A stretch of DNA of 64,000 bases from Candidatus Gastranaerophilales bacterium. GTDB taxonomy: Bacteria; Cyanobacteriota; Vampirovibrionia; Gastranaerophilales; Gastranaerophilaceae. The notes below the pieces were generated by a model. That model was given only the letters and a program-made list of their open reading frames with translations, ran no database searches and was not told the origin of the DNA. The stretch lies in contig CALVAQ010000002.1 of the NCBI GenBank assembly GCA_944325595.1, forward strand, positions 1 to 64,000. The letters run 5' to 3'. How positions within the stretch are numbered: position 1 is the stretch's first letter; every line of letters begins with the position of its first letter. The translations under genes and the position numbers were made by a program. Positions 17,882-25,610 of the stretch are shown here, piece after piece.

Positions 17882-18760
17882 ATGGAAATAATAAAAGTAG
17901 TAACACCAAGAGGACTTGAACTAAAAGGCGCAATGTTCGGCGGCAATGCAAATGATACTGTTCTTGTAATGCTAACGGGCATATGTTCAAATATATTTCA
18001 AAATGAACTGCTGTACACTACGGGCAAATTGCTGGAAGCAAACGGTATTAGCTGTATAATTGCCCATGCACACGATTCTTTTTCCTGTTTTGCATACAGC
18101 GATTATTCAACAGGAAAACAAAAACATGCCGGCACATTTAACGCTGACTTCAATATGGTTTACGAAGACGTTGAAAGCTATGTCAAATATGCAAAAGAAG
18201 AAATTGGATTTAAAAATATAATACTTGCGGGACATTCATTGGGTTCAAATAAAATTATACATTATCTTGGCAATACTCCCGATAATTTTGTTGACTACTT
18301 TATTGTGTCTTCACCTGTCGATATTATGCACTGGTGGAAAATTATGCCAAATATCGACAAATGTTTTGAAATGGCAAAAAGCCTCGTTAAAGCAGGAAGA
18401 GGCGAGGAAATTTTACCTTTCTTGTTTGGAGGATTTTCTCCAATGACAGCAAATACAGTCCTTGGATTTCACAATGCCGACAATCTCAAGAACTGTCCTG
18501 TTTTAAGCGGTGAAGGAGAAACAGATTCTTTGTATAACATAAAATGTAAAGGCTCTTTTGTGATAGGCTCAAAAGATTCTGTTACAGGTGACTGCCCAAA
18601 AGCTTTTATGGAAACACTAAACTCCTGGACACGCAGTCCCGAATGTAATCAGGTCATAGAAGTAGAAAACGCCTCACATATTTTTTACGGCAAACACGAT
18701 ATCTATGCGCAGGTTATACTGGATTGTATTCAAATCCATTGCAGCCTCGCATTGGCATAG
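17882..18760 (+). CDS. Alpha/beta hydrolase
   Basis: The 292-residue cytoplasmic protein has an alpha/beta-hydrolase nucleophile elbow A-G-H-S119-L-G (IILAGHSLGSNKIIHYLG) and a late histidine in NASHIFYGKH that would complete the triad. The N-terminal part (VLVMLTGICSNIFQN) forms the usual oxyanion-loop region. It resembles uncharacterised esterase-like proteins; the substrate is unknown. An AGGAG site lies ten bases before the ATG. It is followed 26 bases later by a second hydrolase, so the two form a probable operon. Confidence 0.8.
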   Translation: MEIIKVVTPRGLELKGAMFGGNANDTVLVMLTGICSNIFQNELLYTTGKLLEANGISCIIAHAHDSFSCFAYSDYSTGKQKHAGTFNADFNMVYEDVESYVKYAKEEIGFKNIILAGHSLGSNKIIHYLGNTPDNFVDYFIVSSPVDIMHWWKIMPNIDKCFEMAKSLVKAGRGEEILPFLFGGFSPMTANTVLGFHNADNLKNCPVLSGEGETDSLYNIKCKGSFVIGSKDSVTGDCPKAFMETLNSWTRSPECNQVIEVENASHIFYGKHDIYAQVILDCIQIHCSLALA

Positions 18761-18786
18761 TTTAATAAGAAACAGAAAGGAAAGCT

Positions 18787-19821
18787 ATGAAGCTAAAACC
18801 TATCATTGGTACTCTGATTACGTTTGGAATATTAATTACAGGAGGGGCTCTTATGAGTGAAGCAAAAGTAAATAACTGGGACAAAACTTTTCCGAAAAGC
18901 AACAAGGTAAATGTTCAAAAAGTTCATTTCAAAAACAGATACGGAATAGAATTGACAGGTGATTTGTATACACCGAAAACTCTGCCTTCCGCCAAAACTG
19001 CCGGTATTGCAATCAGCGGTCCGTTCGGTGCAGTAAAAGAGCAAGCTTCCGGTTTTTATGCACAAACATTGGCAGAAAGAGGATTTATAACTCTTGCTTT
19101 TGATCCGTCATATACAGGAGAAAGTGCAGGAAAACCAAGAGATGTAGCATCTCCGGATATAAATACGGAAGATTTCAGTGCTGCGGTTGATTTCTTGAGT
19201 AATTACAAAGACGTTGATTCTGAAAGAATAGGTATCATTGGAATATGCGGATTCGGCGGATTTGGTTTGAATGCGGCTGTTATAGATACAAGAATTAAAG
19301 CAACCGTTACTTCTACAATGTATGATATGTCCAGAGTTAATGCCAACGGATATTTTGATGCAATGGATGAAAAAGCACGCTATGAGCTTAGGCAAACACT
19401 TAATAAACAAAGAACTGAGGACTTTAAGAAAGGAACGTATGCCAAAGGAACAGGGCTGCCTGAAAAATTGACAGGAGAAGAACCCCAGTTTGTAAAAGAC
19501 TATTACGGATATTACAAAACTCCGAGAGGTTTTCATAAACGCTCCATTAATTCAAACGGAAACTGGAATATGACATCTTCATTATCATTTATGAATATGC
19601 CGATACTCACATACAGTAATGAAATTCAAAGTGCAGTATTGATGATTCACGGTGAAAAAGCACACAGCAGATATTTTTCGGAAGATGCCTTCAAACAGTT
19701 AAAAGGCGACAACAAGGAATTATACATTGTACCGGATGCAAATCATGTAGATTTGTATGACAATCTTGAAAAAATCCCGTTTGACAAGATTGAAGCTTTC
19801 TTCAAAGAATATTTAAAGTAA
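18787..19821 (+). CDS. Exported alpha/beta hydrolase with cysteine nucleophile elbow
   Basis: This 344-residue protein starts with a hydrophobic segment (residues 5-23) that should export or anchor it. The nucleophile elbow reads G-I-C154-G-F-G, a cysteine where most relatives have serine, as in dienelactone hydrolase-like and YcjY-like proteins. A plausible acid and the histidine of PDANHVDLYDN complete the fold. The IAISGPFGAVKEQ stretch is the oxyanion region. Substrate unknown. A short GGAAAGC ribosome site precedes the ATG. A bidirectional terminator follows. Confidence 0.8.
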   Translation: MKLKPIIGTLITFGILITGGALMSEAKVNNWDKTFPKSNKVNVQKVHFKNRYGIELTGDLYTPKTLPSAKTAGIAISGPFGAVKEQASGFYAQTLAERGFITLAFDPSYTGESAGKPRDVASPDINTEDFSAAVDFLSNYKDVDSERIGIIGICGFGGFGLNAAVIDTRIKATVTSTMYDMSRVNANGYFDAMDEKARYELRQTLNKQRTEDFKKGTYAKGTGLPEKLTGEEPQFVKDYYGYYKTPRGFHKRSINSNGNWNMTSSLSFMNMPILTYSNEIQSAVLMIHGEKAHSRYFSEDAFKQLKGDNKELYIVPDANHVDLYDNLEKIPFDKIEAFFKEYLK

Positions 19822-19839
19822 TCAGTTAAATTCAGCAAC

Positions 19840-19868
19840 ATAAAAGGCAGGAACCCCCTGCCTTTTAT
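19840..19868. terminator. Bidirectional terminator between hydrolase and tag genes
   Basis: ATAAAAGGCAGG pairs with CCTGCCTTTTAT. The stem runs into the stop codon of tag on the minus strand. Confidence 0.85.
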
Positions 19869-20410
19869 CGGTACTTAAAACAGTCTTTTTCGTGGTCATC
19901 AACAACCCCGATTGCCTGAAGATATGAGTAGACAATGACGGTTCCTGTGTATTTCATTCCTCTTTTTTTCAGGTCTTTTGATATTTTGTCAGACAGCTCT
20001 GTGTGTGCCGGCAGTTTTTCATAGTCTTTTTTTACAACTTTATTATCAGTGAAACTCCAGATATATTTGGAAAAACTTCCGTACTGTTTTTGTATTTCTA
20101 TGAATATCTTTGCGTTATTTATTGCAGCCTCGATTTTGTTTTTACTTCTTATGATTTTTTCATTCTTTAAAAGCGAAGTAATTTTTTGTTCATCGTAATT
20201 TGCAACTTTACTTACATCAAAATTATCAAAAGCAGCTTTGAAAGCCTCTCTTTTTTTCAAAACAGTGAGCCATGATAAACCGGCTTGAAATGACTCCAAA
20301 ACGAGAAGTTCAAACAGGTCTCTGTCATCGTATTTTGGGATACCCCATTCTTCATCGTGATATTTTTTGTATATTTCGGATTTTTCGTTAACCCAGCTGC
20401 AACGATTCAT
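19865..20410 (-). CDS. tag: DNA-3-methyladenine glycosylase I
   Basis: The 181-residue enzyme removes 3-methyladenine from alkylated DNA, starting base excision repair. The N-terminus MNRCSWVNE, YHDEEWG and the long helix FELLVLESFQAGLSW are diagnostic. The zinc snap is visible as Cys4, His18, His173 and Cys177 (DDHEKDC). It starts eight bases after the upstream flavoprotein stop codon on the same strand, so the pair is probably one operon. Confidence 0.95.
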   Translation of the reverse strand: MNRCSWVNEKSEIYKKYHDEEWGIPKYDDRDLFELLVLESFQAGLSWLTVLKKREAFKAAFDNFDVSKVANYDEQKITSLLKNEKIIRSKNKIEAAINNAKIFIEIQKQYGSFSKYIWSFTDNKVVKKDYEKLPAHTELSDKISKDLKKRGMKYTGTVIVYSYLQAIGVVDDHEKDCFKYR

Positions 20411-20418
20411 ATGCTATC

Positions 20419-21042
20419 CTATCTGATAAAATTTGTTTTTATCTTTGCATCCAAAACAGGATGAGAAATACCTGCAGCTTTGCCTGCTTCGATACATTTC
20501 AAAATCCAGGACATATTCTCCCCGATGTGCCGCATAATCTGCATACCCTCTAAGTCCTGTTTTACTTCATCCGGCGTGTTTCCATGAACCATGTTCCAGT
20601 ATGAAGAAGCAATTACAGGCATATTTGTGATGGTAAAATGCTTTTGGATTGCATCAAGTGATGCTGTAGTTCCGGCACGTCTGGCAGACACAATTGCCGC
20701 AGCAGGTTTAAAAGCAAATACACTGCCTGATGAGTAAAAAGCTCTGTCCATCAATGAAAGCAGTCTTCCTGACGGGTGAGCATAATATACAGGTGAGCCG
20801 AACACAAAACCGTCGCACTCTTTTGCTTTATCTATAAGTTTATTGACTATATCATCAAAAATACATTTGTTGTCTAGTTCTCTGCATTTCTGACAGCCGC
20901 AGCAATCTCTAATCTCAAGATTGCCGGTTTGAAATATTTCTGTTTCAATTCCGTTAGCTTCAAGTGCTTTTGCAACTTCCTGCAGAGCTGTATATGTACA
21001 GCCATTGCTTTTTGCACTGCCGTTTACGAGTAATACTTTCAT
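20419..21042 (-). CDS. NADPH-dependent FMN reductase/iron-sulfur flavoprotein family
   Basis: The 207-residue protein has a flavodoxin-like fold: the phosphate-binding loop VNGSAKSNGCTY near the N-terminus and FGSPVYYAHPSGRLLSLMDR for the flavin. Between them lies a compact cysteine cluster (DCCGCQKCRELDNKC) that in related iron-sulfur flavoproteins binds a 4Fe-4S centre; whether it does so here is not known. It probably moves electrons in the cytoplasm. It has a GGGGG ribosome site and is upstream of tag. Confidence 0.82.
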   Translation of the reverse strand: MKVLLVNGSAKSNGCTYTALQEVAKALEANGIETEIFQTGNLEIRDCCGCQKCRELDNKCIFDDIVNKLIDKAKECDGFVFGSPVYYAHPSGRLLSLMDRAFYSSGSVFAFKPAAAIVSARRAGTTASLDAIQKHFTITNMPVIASSYWNMVHGNTPDEVKQDLEGMQIMRHIGENMSWILKCIEAGKAAGISHPVLDAKIKTNFIR

Positions 21043-21209
21043 AATGCCCCCGTTTATTTTGTTTCAGACCAATATCATACTGAAAAGTTTATTGTTTGTT
21101 AAAATTTTTGTCAATATTTCAGATAATATTCAAATTATATAGTAAAATAATTCTTGTAAATAATGGTTTTTTTAATAAAATCTAGGTATAGCAAAAAGGA
21201 GACTTATTG

Positions 21210-21671
21210 ATGAAAAACGGTATTAAGTATCTTGCTCTTACATTGAGTGCATTCGTAATAGGTATGACAGTGAACAATTTTGCAGTATCAAATGTTCCTT
21301 CAAAAATCGCTGTAGTTGATGTACAAAAAGTTGTTTCTTCTTCCACACAGGTTAAAAACCTCAGAGCAGAAAGAGCAGCAAAAGTTAAAGATTTGGCAGA
21401 CTTTGTTAAAACAGCCAGAGCAAACGTAGCAAAAGAGACTAACGCAACTAAAAAGAAAGCTCTTGAAGACAAGTACAACAAAGAACTTAATCAGAAAAGA
21501 AATGCAATTCAAAATGATTACTCAAAAAAATTGGCAGCAATTGACAAAAGCATTTCAAGCGTAATTGCTCAAAAAGCAAAAGCAGCAAACTATGATATCG
21601 TAATTGCAAAAGGCGTAGTTCTCTACGGCGGAACTGATATCACAGCTGAAATCACAAAATCAATAAAATAA
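21210..21671 (+). CDS. OmpH/Skp family periplasmic chaperone
   Basis: The 153-residue protein has an N-terminal hydrophobic signal (residues 5-25), then KIAVVDVQKVV, the start of the Skp domain, a long charged coiled-coil hairpin (residues 45-110), and the returning strand YDIVIAKGVVLYGGTDIT. Skp holds unfolded outer-membrane proteins in the periplasm, so this suggests a two-membrane envelope. The ATG at 21210, eight bases after AAGGAG, is preferred over the TTG just before it. Confidence 0.85.
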   Translation: MKNGIKYLALTLSAFVIGMTVNNFAVSNVPSKIAVVDVQKVVSSSTQVKNLRAERAAKVKDLADFVKTARANVAKETNATKKKALEDKYNKELNQKRNAIQNDYSKKLAAIDKSISSVIAQKAKAANYDIVIAKGVVLYGGTDITAEITKSIK

Positions 21672-21687
21672 AAAATCCAAACAATAA

Positions 21688-21722
21688 AAAAATACTCCGA
21701 ACAAATATTCGGAGTATTTTTT
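21688..21722. terminator. Bidirectional terminator between skp-like gene and hydG
   Basis: AAAATACTCCGAA pairs with TTCGGAGTATTTT around CAAATA, with A and T runs on the two flanks. Confidence 0.9.
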
Positions 21723-21735
21723 TTATAAAAATCGG

Positions 21736-23157
21736 TTAAAATCTAAAATCTCTTTCACCGTGTTCAATTTTTATCAAATCTTCTTCAACCGCAGTTTTAA
21801 TTTTTTCACCGCTTTCAAGAATATCCATCTCATGTTTTATGAATTTTTCTCCGAGAGCTTTTGTCTCTGCAGATGCATAGTCTTCAAGATATTCTTTCAA
21901 TGTAATAATAGCATTCGGGTGGCAAAAGTTGTGTATTTGCTGGCTTTTGCACACTTCCATAAATCTCTCGCCTGTTCTGCCTGCACGATAGCATGCTGTG
22001 CAAAAACTCGGCAGATAGCCAAGCTCCATAAGCCATTTTATTACTTCATCAAGTGGTCTTCTGTCTGAAACATCAAACTGGGCAGAATCTTCACTGTCGG
22101 GCATTGGTTTGAAATATCCGCCTACACTGGTTTTTGAACCTCCAGACATTTGAGAGATACCAAGTTTCAACAGTCTTTCTCTGCATTGTTCGGATTCTCT
22201 TGTTGAAATAATCATACCTGTATAAGGAGTTGCTATACGAATACAGGCTACGATTTTTGCAAATGTATCATCATCAATGCCATTGTCAAATGCACTAGGA
22301 TCAATGTCATCAGCTCTTTTAATTCTGGGAACGCTGATTGCATGCGGACCAACACCAAACGCAGCCTCCAGATGCTCTGCATGCATCATAAGAGCAGTAA
22401 ACTCGTATCTGTATAGTTCCAAACCGAATAACACACCAAGGCTAACATCATCAATACCGGCTTCCATTGCTCTATCCATAGCTTCCGTATGGTATGCGTA
22501 ATTGTGTTTTGGTCCTGTCGGATGAAGTCTTTCGTAGGTCTCTTTGTTATAAGTTTCCTGGAAGAGGACATATGTTCCGATGCCTGCTTCATGCAGCTTT
22601 TTGTAATTTTCGACGGATGTAGCCGCAATATTTACGTTTACACGTCGAATTGCACCGTTTTTGTGTTTTACGGAATAAATAGTTTTTAAAGACTCAAGAA
22701 TATACTCAATAGGATTGTTAACAGGATCTTCGCCTGATTCTATTGCGAGTCTTTTGTGTCCCATATCCTGAAGAGCAATTACTTCGTTTTTGATTTCTTC
22801 CTGAGTTAGTTTTCTTCTCGGTATATGTCTGTTCTGATTATGATAAGGGCAGTAGACACAACCGTTGACACAGTAATTTGAGAGGTACAACGGAGCAAAA
22901 AGAACAATTCTGTTACCGTAATAGTCCTGTTTTATTTCCATTGCAAGATCAAAGATTTCTTTATTTTTTTCTTCAATTTCACAGTCCAGCAGCACAGCAG
23001 CTTCTCTGTGAGTAAGCCCTTTTTTCTTTCTTGCTTTTTCTAAAATTTTATCTATAACTTCAATATTATTTTTATTTTTTTCTGCATATTCAAGAGTTTC
23101 CAAAACTTCTTCATGGCAAATAAACTCTTCGGCTTTGTGTGATTTAGGATTGTACAT
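21736..23157 (-). CDS. hydG: [FeFe]-hydrogenase maturation radical SAM enzyme HydG
   Basis: HydG cleaves tyrosine to make the CO and cyanide ligands of the hydrogenase H-cluster. The 473-residue protein has the radical-SAM site Cys96-x3-Cys100-x2-Cys103 (NYCVNGCVYCPYHNQ) and the HydG-specific C-terminal cluster C-x2-C-x22-C (SFCTACYRAGRTGERFM and HNFCHPNA). The C-terminal cluster separates it from ThiH. HydE, HydF and the hydrogenase itself are not in the window, so the gene stands alone here. A good promoter lies at 23189-23218. Confidence 0.95.
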   Translation of the reverse strand: MYNPKSHKAEEFICHEEVLETLEYAEKNKNNIEVIDKILEKARKKKGLTHREAAVLLDCEIEEKNKEIFDLAMEIKQDYYGNRIVLFAPLYLSNYCVNGCVYCPYHNQNRHIPRRKLTQEEIKNEVIALQDMGHKRLAIESGEDPVNNPIEYILESLKTIYSVKHKNGAIRRVNVNIAATSVENYKKLHEAGIGTYVLFQETYNKETYERLHPTGPKHNYAYHTEAMDRAMEAGIDDVSLGVLFGLELYRYEFTALMMHAEHLEAAFGVGPHAISVPRIKRADDIDPSAFDNGIDDDTFAKIVACIRIATPYTGMIISTRESEQCRERLLKLGISQMSGGSKTSVGGYFKPMPDSEDSAQFDVSDRRPLDEVIKWLMELGYLPSFCTACYRAGRTGERFMEVCKSQQIHNFCHPNAIITLKEYLEDYASAETKALGEKFIKHEMDILESGEKIKTAVEEDLIKIEHGERDFRF

Positions 23158-23188
23158 TTTCTTTACTTCTTTCTAGTCCAACAAGACT

Positions 23189-23218
23189 ATTATATCACGC
23201 GGTTATTTTCCGAAACAA
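23189..23218 (-). promoter_or_regulatory. hydG promoter
   Basis: On the minus strand TTGTTT (23213-23218), an 18-base spacer and a perfect TATAAT (23189-23194) give a start site about 25 bases before the ATG. Confidence 0.6.
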
Positions 23219-23241
23219 AAGATTTATCCAAATTGAGTCAT

Positions 23242-23255
23242 CCGGCTATAGCCGG
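23242..23255. repeat. Perfect 14-bp palindrome between hydG and mlaD
   Basis: CCGGCTATAGCCGG is a perfect inverted repeat in the divergent intergenic region. It could be an operator or a remnant of a hairpin repeat; a T-run lies a little further downstream but too far for a standard terminator. Confidence 0.45.
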
Positions 23256-23300
23256 CAAGCTGATTTAATCTTTTTTTCAACAATATAGATTATTTTTATT

Positions 23301-24251
23301 ATGAAAAGAATAATAGAATATTTTGCTAAACACAAAAATTTCATACACCTCATACTCATTGCAGGGGTAATTTTGCTGTGTGTCCATATTTACAATCTTT
23401 TTCAATACAAATATATTTCTATAGAATTTCAGGAACTACGCCCGACACACGAGAAAATTTATATTTATTACAAAGGAATAAAAGTCGGACATGTTAGAAA
23501 AATCGAACTCTGTCAGGATTGCAAAAGTTCCATGGCAAAGTCCGTTCTTACATACAGAAACCTGATGCTGCCAATCAATACAACTGCAAAGTTAAAGAAA
23601 GAGAAAAAGCACAAAAAAGAATACGATTTTATTGAACTGATTTATCCCGAAAAGCCTTCTAATGTTTTGATATCAAACGGTGCTGTCTTGCAGGGAAAAG
23701 CAACTGTAGATATTGATACATTTATGAAAAATCAGGATTCTGATGACCTTGAAACTATCCGCAGAAATATTGCACAGAGCACAGAAGAACTCGAAGTTGT
23801 ACTGAGTTCACTCGGTGATTTGTTTGTTATCCTTCAAGATGTTGTAAAAGAAAATGAAAACAATATCTATATTTCAACAAAAAATCTTTCAGGTGCAATA
23901 GGCAATCTTAATCAAATTACAAGAAAGTTTGACAGAGCAATAAAACAGCAGACACTTGATTCTTCTGTATCAAATATAGACAAAACACTGTCTAATATCA
24001 CCCAAACAACAAAAACACTCGATTCATTAACTGGAAATTTTAACAACACCTCAAACAGTATTAACAAAGAAACTATGCCGCAAGTTCAGTCTACGCTTTA
24101 CAAAACAGAATGTCTTGTTGCAAATTTGAATGAAATAACATGCGGGGTAAAAGATACACTGAAAAAACGTTTTGGCGGTATAAGACTGATGTTTGGCAAA
24201 GTAATTGACAGTGACAATGTAAACTCGGGCTGCTCAGATTGTTGCGAATAA
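23301..24251 (+). CDS. MlaD/MCE-domain lipid-transport protein
   Basis: The 316-residue protein has one membrane anchor (residues 14-31), then an MCE domain recognised by IYIYYKGIKVGHVRKIEL, and a long C-terminal helical, Asn/Thr-rich coiled region (from about residue 145). MCE proteins form hexameric tubes that shuttle phospholipids between membranes. Unlike mla operons, no MlaE permease or MlaF ATPase is adjacent. Cysteines near 75-79 (CQDCK) and at the C-terminus (CSDCC) are unusual. No clear ribosome site is seen before the ATG. Confidence 0.85.
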   Translation: MKRIIEYFAKHKNFIHLILIAGVILLCVHIYNLFQYKYISIEFQELRPTHEKIYIYYKGIKVGHVRKIELCQDCKSSMAKSVLTYRNLMLPINTTAKLKKEKKHKKEYDFIELIYPEKPSNVLISNGAVLQGKATVDIDTFMKNQDSDDLETIRRNIAQSTEELEVVLSSLGDLFVILQDVVKENENNIYISTKNLSGAIGNLNQITRKFDRAIKQQTLDSSVSNIDKTLSNITQTTKTLDSLTGNFNNTSNSINKETMPQVQSTLYKTECLVANLNEITCGVKDTLKKRFGGIRLMFGKVIDSDNVNSGCSDCCE

Positions 24252-24302
24252 CAATTTATGCGATATCATAAAAACATACAAGTATGAAGAAAGTATGGTT
24301 TT

Positions 24303-24635
24303 ATGAGAATTAACGCTATCCCCCCATTTAAAAATGCATCTGATTTGATTGCTGCACCTAAAAAACAAAGCTGGCTGGAAAAATTCCATACCGCAACAAA
24401 AAACTCTGCCGATATGACAGATACTATAGTTGTTCCTAGAACGATTTTTAAGGGATATCTCGGCATAATGAGCGGTACTACACTGGCAACAATTGGGACA
24501 TTGCTTGCTTCAAAAATGCAAAAGACATCCAAAGTTCTTTCTATATCAGGTCTATTGCTGTCGTTGTACGGTACATATGCATTTGTCCGACCGTTTGTTA
24601 TTAAGGATGCACCCGGTGTAGAAAAGACAAAATAA
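24303..24635 (+). CDS. Small membrane protein with I-N-A-I-P-P-F N-terminal motif
   Basis: The 110-residue product begins MRINAIPPFKNAS, resembling the N-terminal motif of the genes at 365, 13328 and 41778. Two hydrophobic segments (about 52-70 and 78-95) predict a helical hairpin in the membrane. No family is recognised. Its stop codon is only 13 bases before the tRNA-Ser, so the two may share a transcript. Confidence 0.7.
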   Translation: MRINAIPPFKNASDLIAAPKKQSWLEKFHTATKNSADMTDTIVVPRTIFKGYLGIMSGTTLATIGTLLASKMQKTSKVLSISGLLLSLYGTYAFVRPFVIKDAPGVEKTK

Positions 24636-24648
24636 AATTTCATAAAAA

Positions 24649-24736
24649 GGAGAGGTGTCCGAGTGGCTTAAGGTGCGGATCTCGAAAGTCTGTGTGCAGC
24701 AATGCACCGTGGGTTCAAATCCCACCCTCTCCGCCA
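24649..24736 (+). tRNA. tRNA-Ser (anticodon CGA)
   Basis: The 88-base gene has a GGAGAGG/CCTCTCC acceptor stem, the D-loop AGTGGCTTAAGG typical of tRNA-Ser, an anticodon stem CGGAT/GTCTG with loop CTCGAAA (anticodon CGA, reads UCG), a long variable arm (TGTGCAGCAATGCAC region), T arm GTGGG-TTCAAAT-CCCAC, discriminator G and an encoded CCA. The last 16 bases are repeated twice downstream. Confidence 0.95.
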
Positions 24737-24912
24737 TATTTTTATGATTTTCTGAACCCACGGTGCCATGGGATAATTTATAATGTTTCGAGCTATGGCT
24801 CAAAACGTCCCACCCTCTCCGCCATATTTTTATGATTTCCTGAACCCACGGTGCCGTGGGATAATTTATAATGTTTCGAGCTAAGGCTCAAAACGTCCCA
24901 CCCGCTCCGCCA
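24721..24912 (+). repeat. 88-bp tandem repeat built from the tRNA-Ser 3' end
   Basis: CCCACCCTCTCCGCCA, the 3' end of the tRNA, recurs at 24809-24824 and (one change) at 24897-24912, giving a period of exactly 88. Between copies lies a 72-base module with few differences. Each module holds TGAACCCACGGTGC (24753-24766 and 24841-24854), a perfect 14-base reverse complement of the tRNA at 24704-24717, and GTTTCGAGC/GCTCAAAAC hairpins. The second module forms a better CCCAC/GTGGG stem than the first. These are not extra tRNA genes, since the 5' half is missing. Confidence 0.85.
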
Positions 24913-24920
24913 TTTAATAA

Positions 24921-24952
24921 AAAAAGGTTGGCTTTAGCCAAACCTATTTTTT
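24921..24952 (+). terminator. Terminator after the tRNA-Ser repeat
   Basis: AAGGTTGGCT and AGCCAAACCT pair with one bulged A and are followed by ATTTTTT. It would end the tRNA-Ser transcript after both repeat modules. Confidence 0.7.
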
Positions 24953-25115
24953 ATATTAAGGATTGTGGCGGAACACACAAAGCAAAGCTTTGTCAGTAGG
25001 TTTATTATGGTTTATCAGGACATTTGAGATAAGGGTTTTGAGTCTAAATCGCCGAGTTGTTGGGACTTTGAGGCTAATTTATAGTCCGCTTTGAGAAAAA
25101 CTGCCAATAACGTAG

Positions 25116-25135
25116 GTCGGATTTACTAATCCGAC
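25116..25135. repeat. Short palindrome GTCGGATT/AATCCGAC
   Basis: A perfect 8-bp stem with a TACT loop, preceded by GTAG and followed by AAAC. Palindromes of the form GTAGGTCGGATT...AATCCGACA are common extragenic repeats in many bacteria, which I recall as a general pattern. Confidence 0.55.
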
Positions 25136-25140
25136 AAACT

Positions 25141-25270
25141 GTCATTCTGAAGCATTTTGAAGGCTTTGCTGCGAGGATATGGCTGTGTTCAGAATCTTTC
25201 CGGTTTGGTGTGTAGTCACTTATCCGGTAAGATCCTGAGCTCGCTCGCTATGCTCACTCCTCAGGATGAC
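25141..25270. repeat. Imperfect inverted-repeat element bounded by GTCATTCTGA/TCAGGATGAC
   Basis: The ends GTCATTCTGA (25141-25150) and TCAGGATGAC (25261-25270) are inverted repeats with one mismatch. Inside the right half ATCCTGAG (25232-25239) pairs perfectly with CTCAGGAT (25260-25267). This is the layout of a widespread family of extragenic palindromes or small non-autonomous elements. No transposase is present. Confidence 0.55.
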
Positions 25271-25388
25271 GGTAATAATGGCGTTAGAAACAAAAGTTAT
25301 ATTAATTTCAAACGGGGTTCGGTGCGGAGCCCTGATGTGGTTTCGGTTAGAGATTTTTTAATTAAGAACAAAGATTTCTGCTTTATCT

Positions 25389-25610
25389 TTCACCCGTCCG
25401 GAAATTCGCTGTCTTGGATTTCCTTCTCGCTCGGTATTACCGTTCGCTTCGCTTTTGCTGGTGCTCACTTCATACCTCGCTCCTCGGGTTTCACCCGTCC
25501 GGAAATCCGCTGTCTTGGATTTCCTTCTCGCTCGGTATTGCCGTTCGCTTCGCTTTTGCTGGTGCTCACTTCATACCTCGCTCCCCGGGTTTCACCCGTC
25601 CGGAAATCCG
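25389..25610. repeat. 101-bp tandem repeat
   Basis: CACCCGTCCGGAAAT(T/C)CGCT starts at 25391, 25492 and 25593, giving two full 101-bp units and a partial third. The first two units differ at only a few positions. The unit contains TTCCTTCTCGCTCGGTATT and GCTCACTTCATACCTCGCTC. Since 101 is not a multiple of three, it is not a protein repeat. Confidence 0.8.

Noticed and set aside
24552-24803. Minus-strand frame containing MAERVGFEPTV
   Set aside because: It is the antisense translation of the tRNA-Ser gene, a known source of false proteins of this type.
24721-24912. Additional tRNA genes downstream of tRNA-Ser
   Set aside because: Only the last 16 bases of the tRNA are repeated; the acceptor 5' strand, D arm and anticodon arm are missing.
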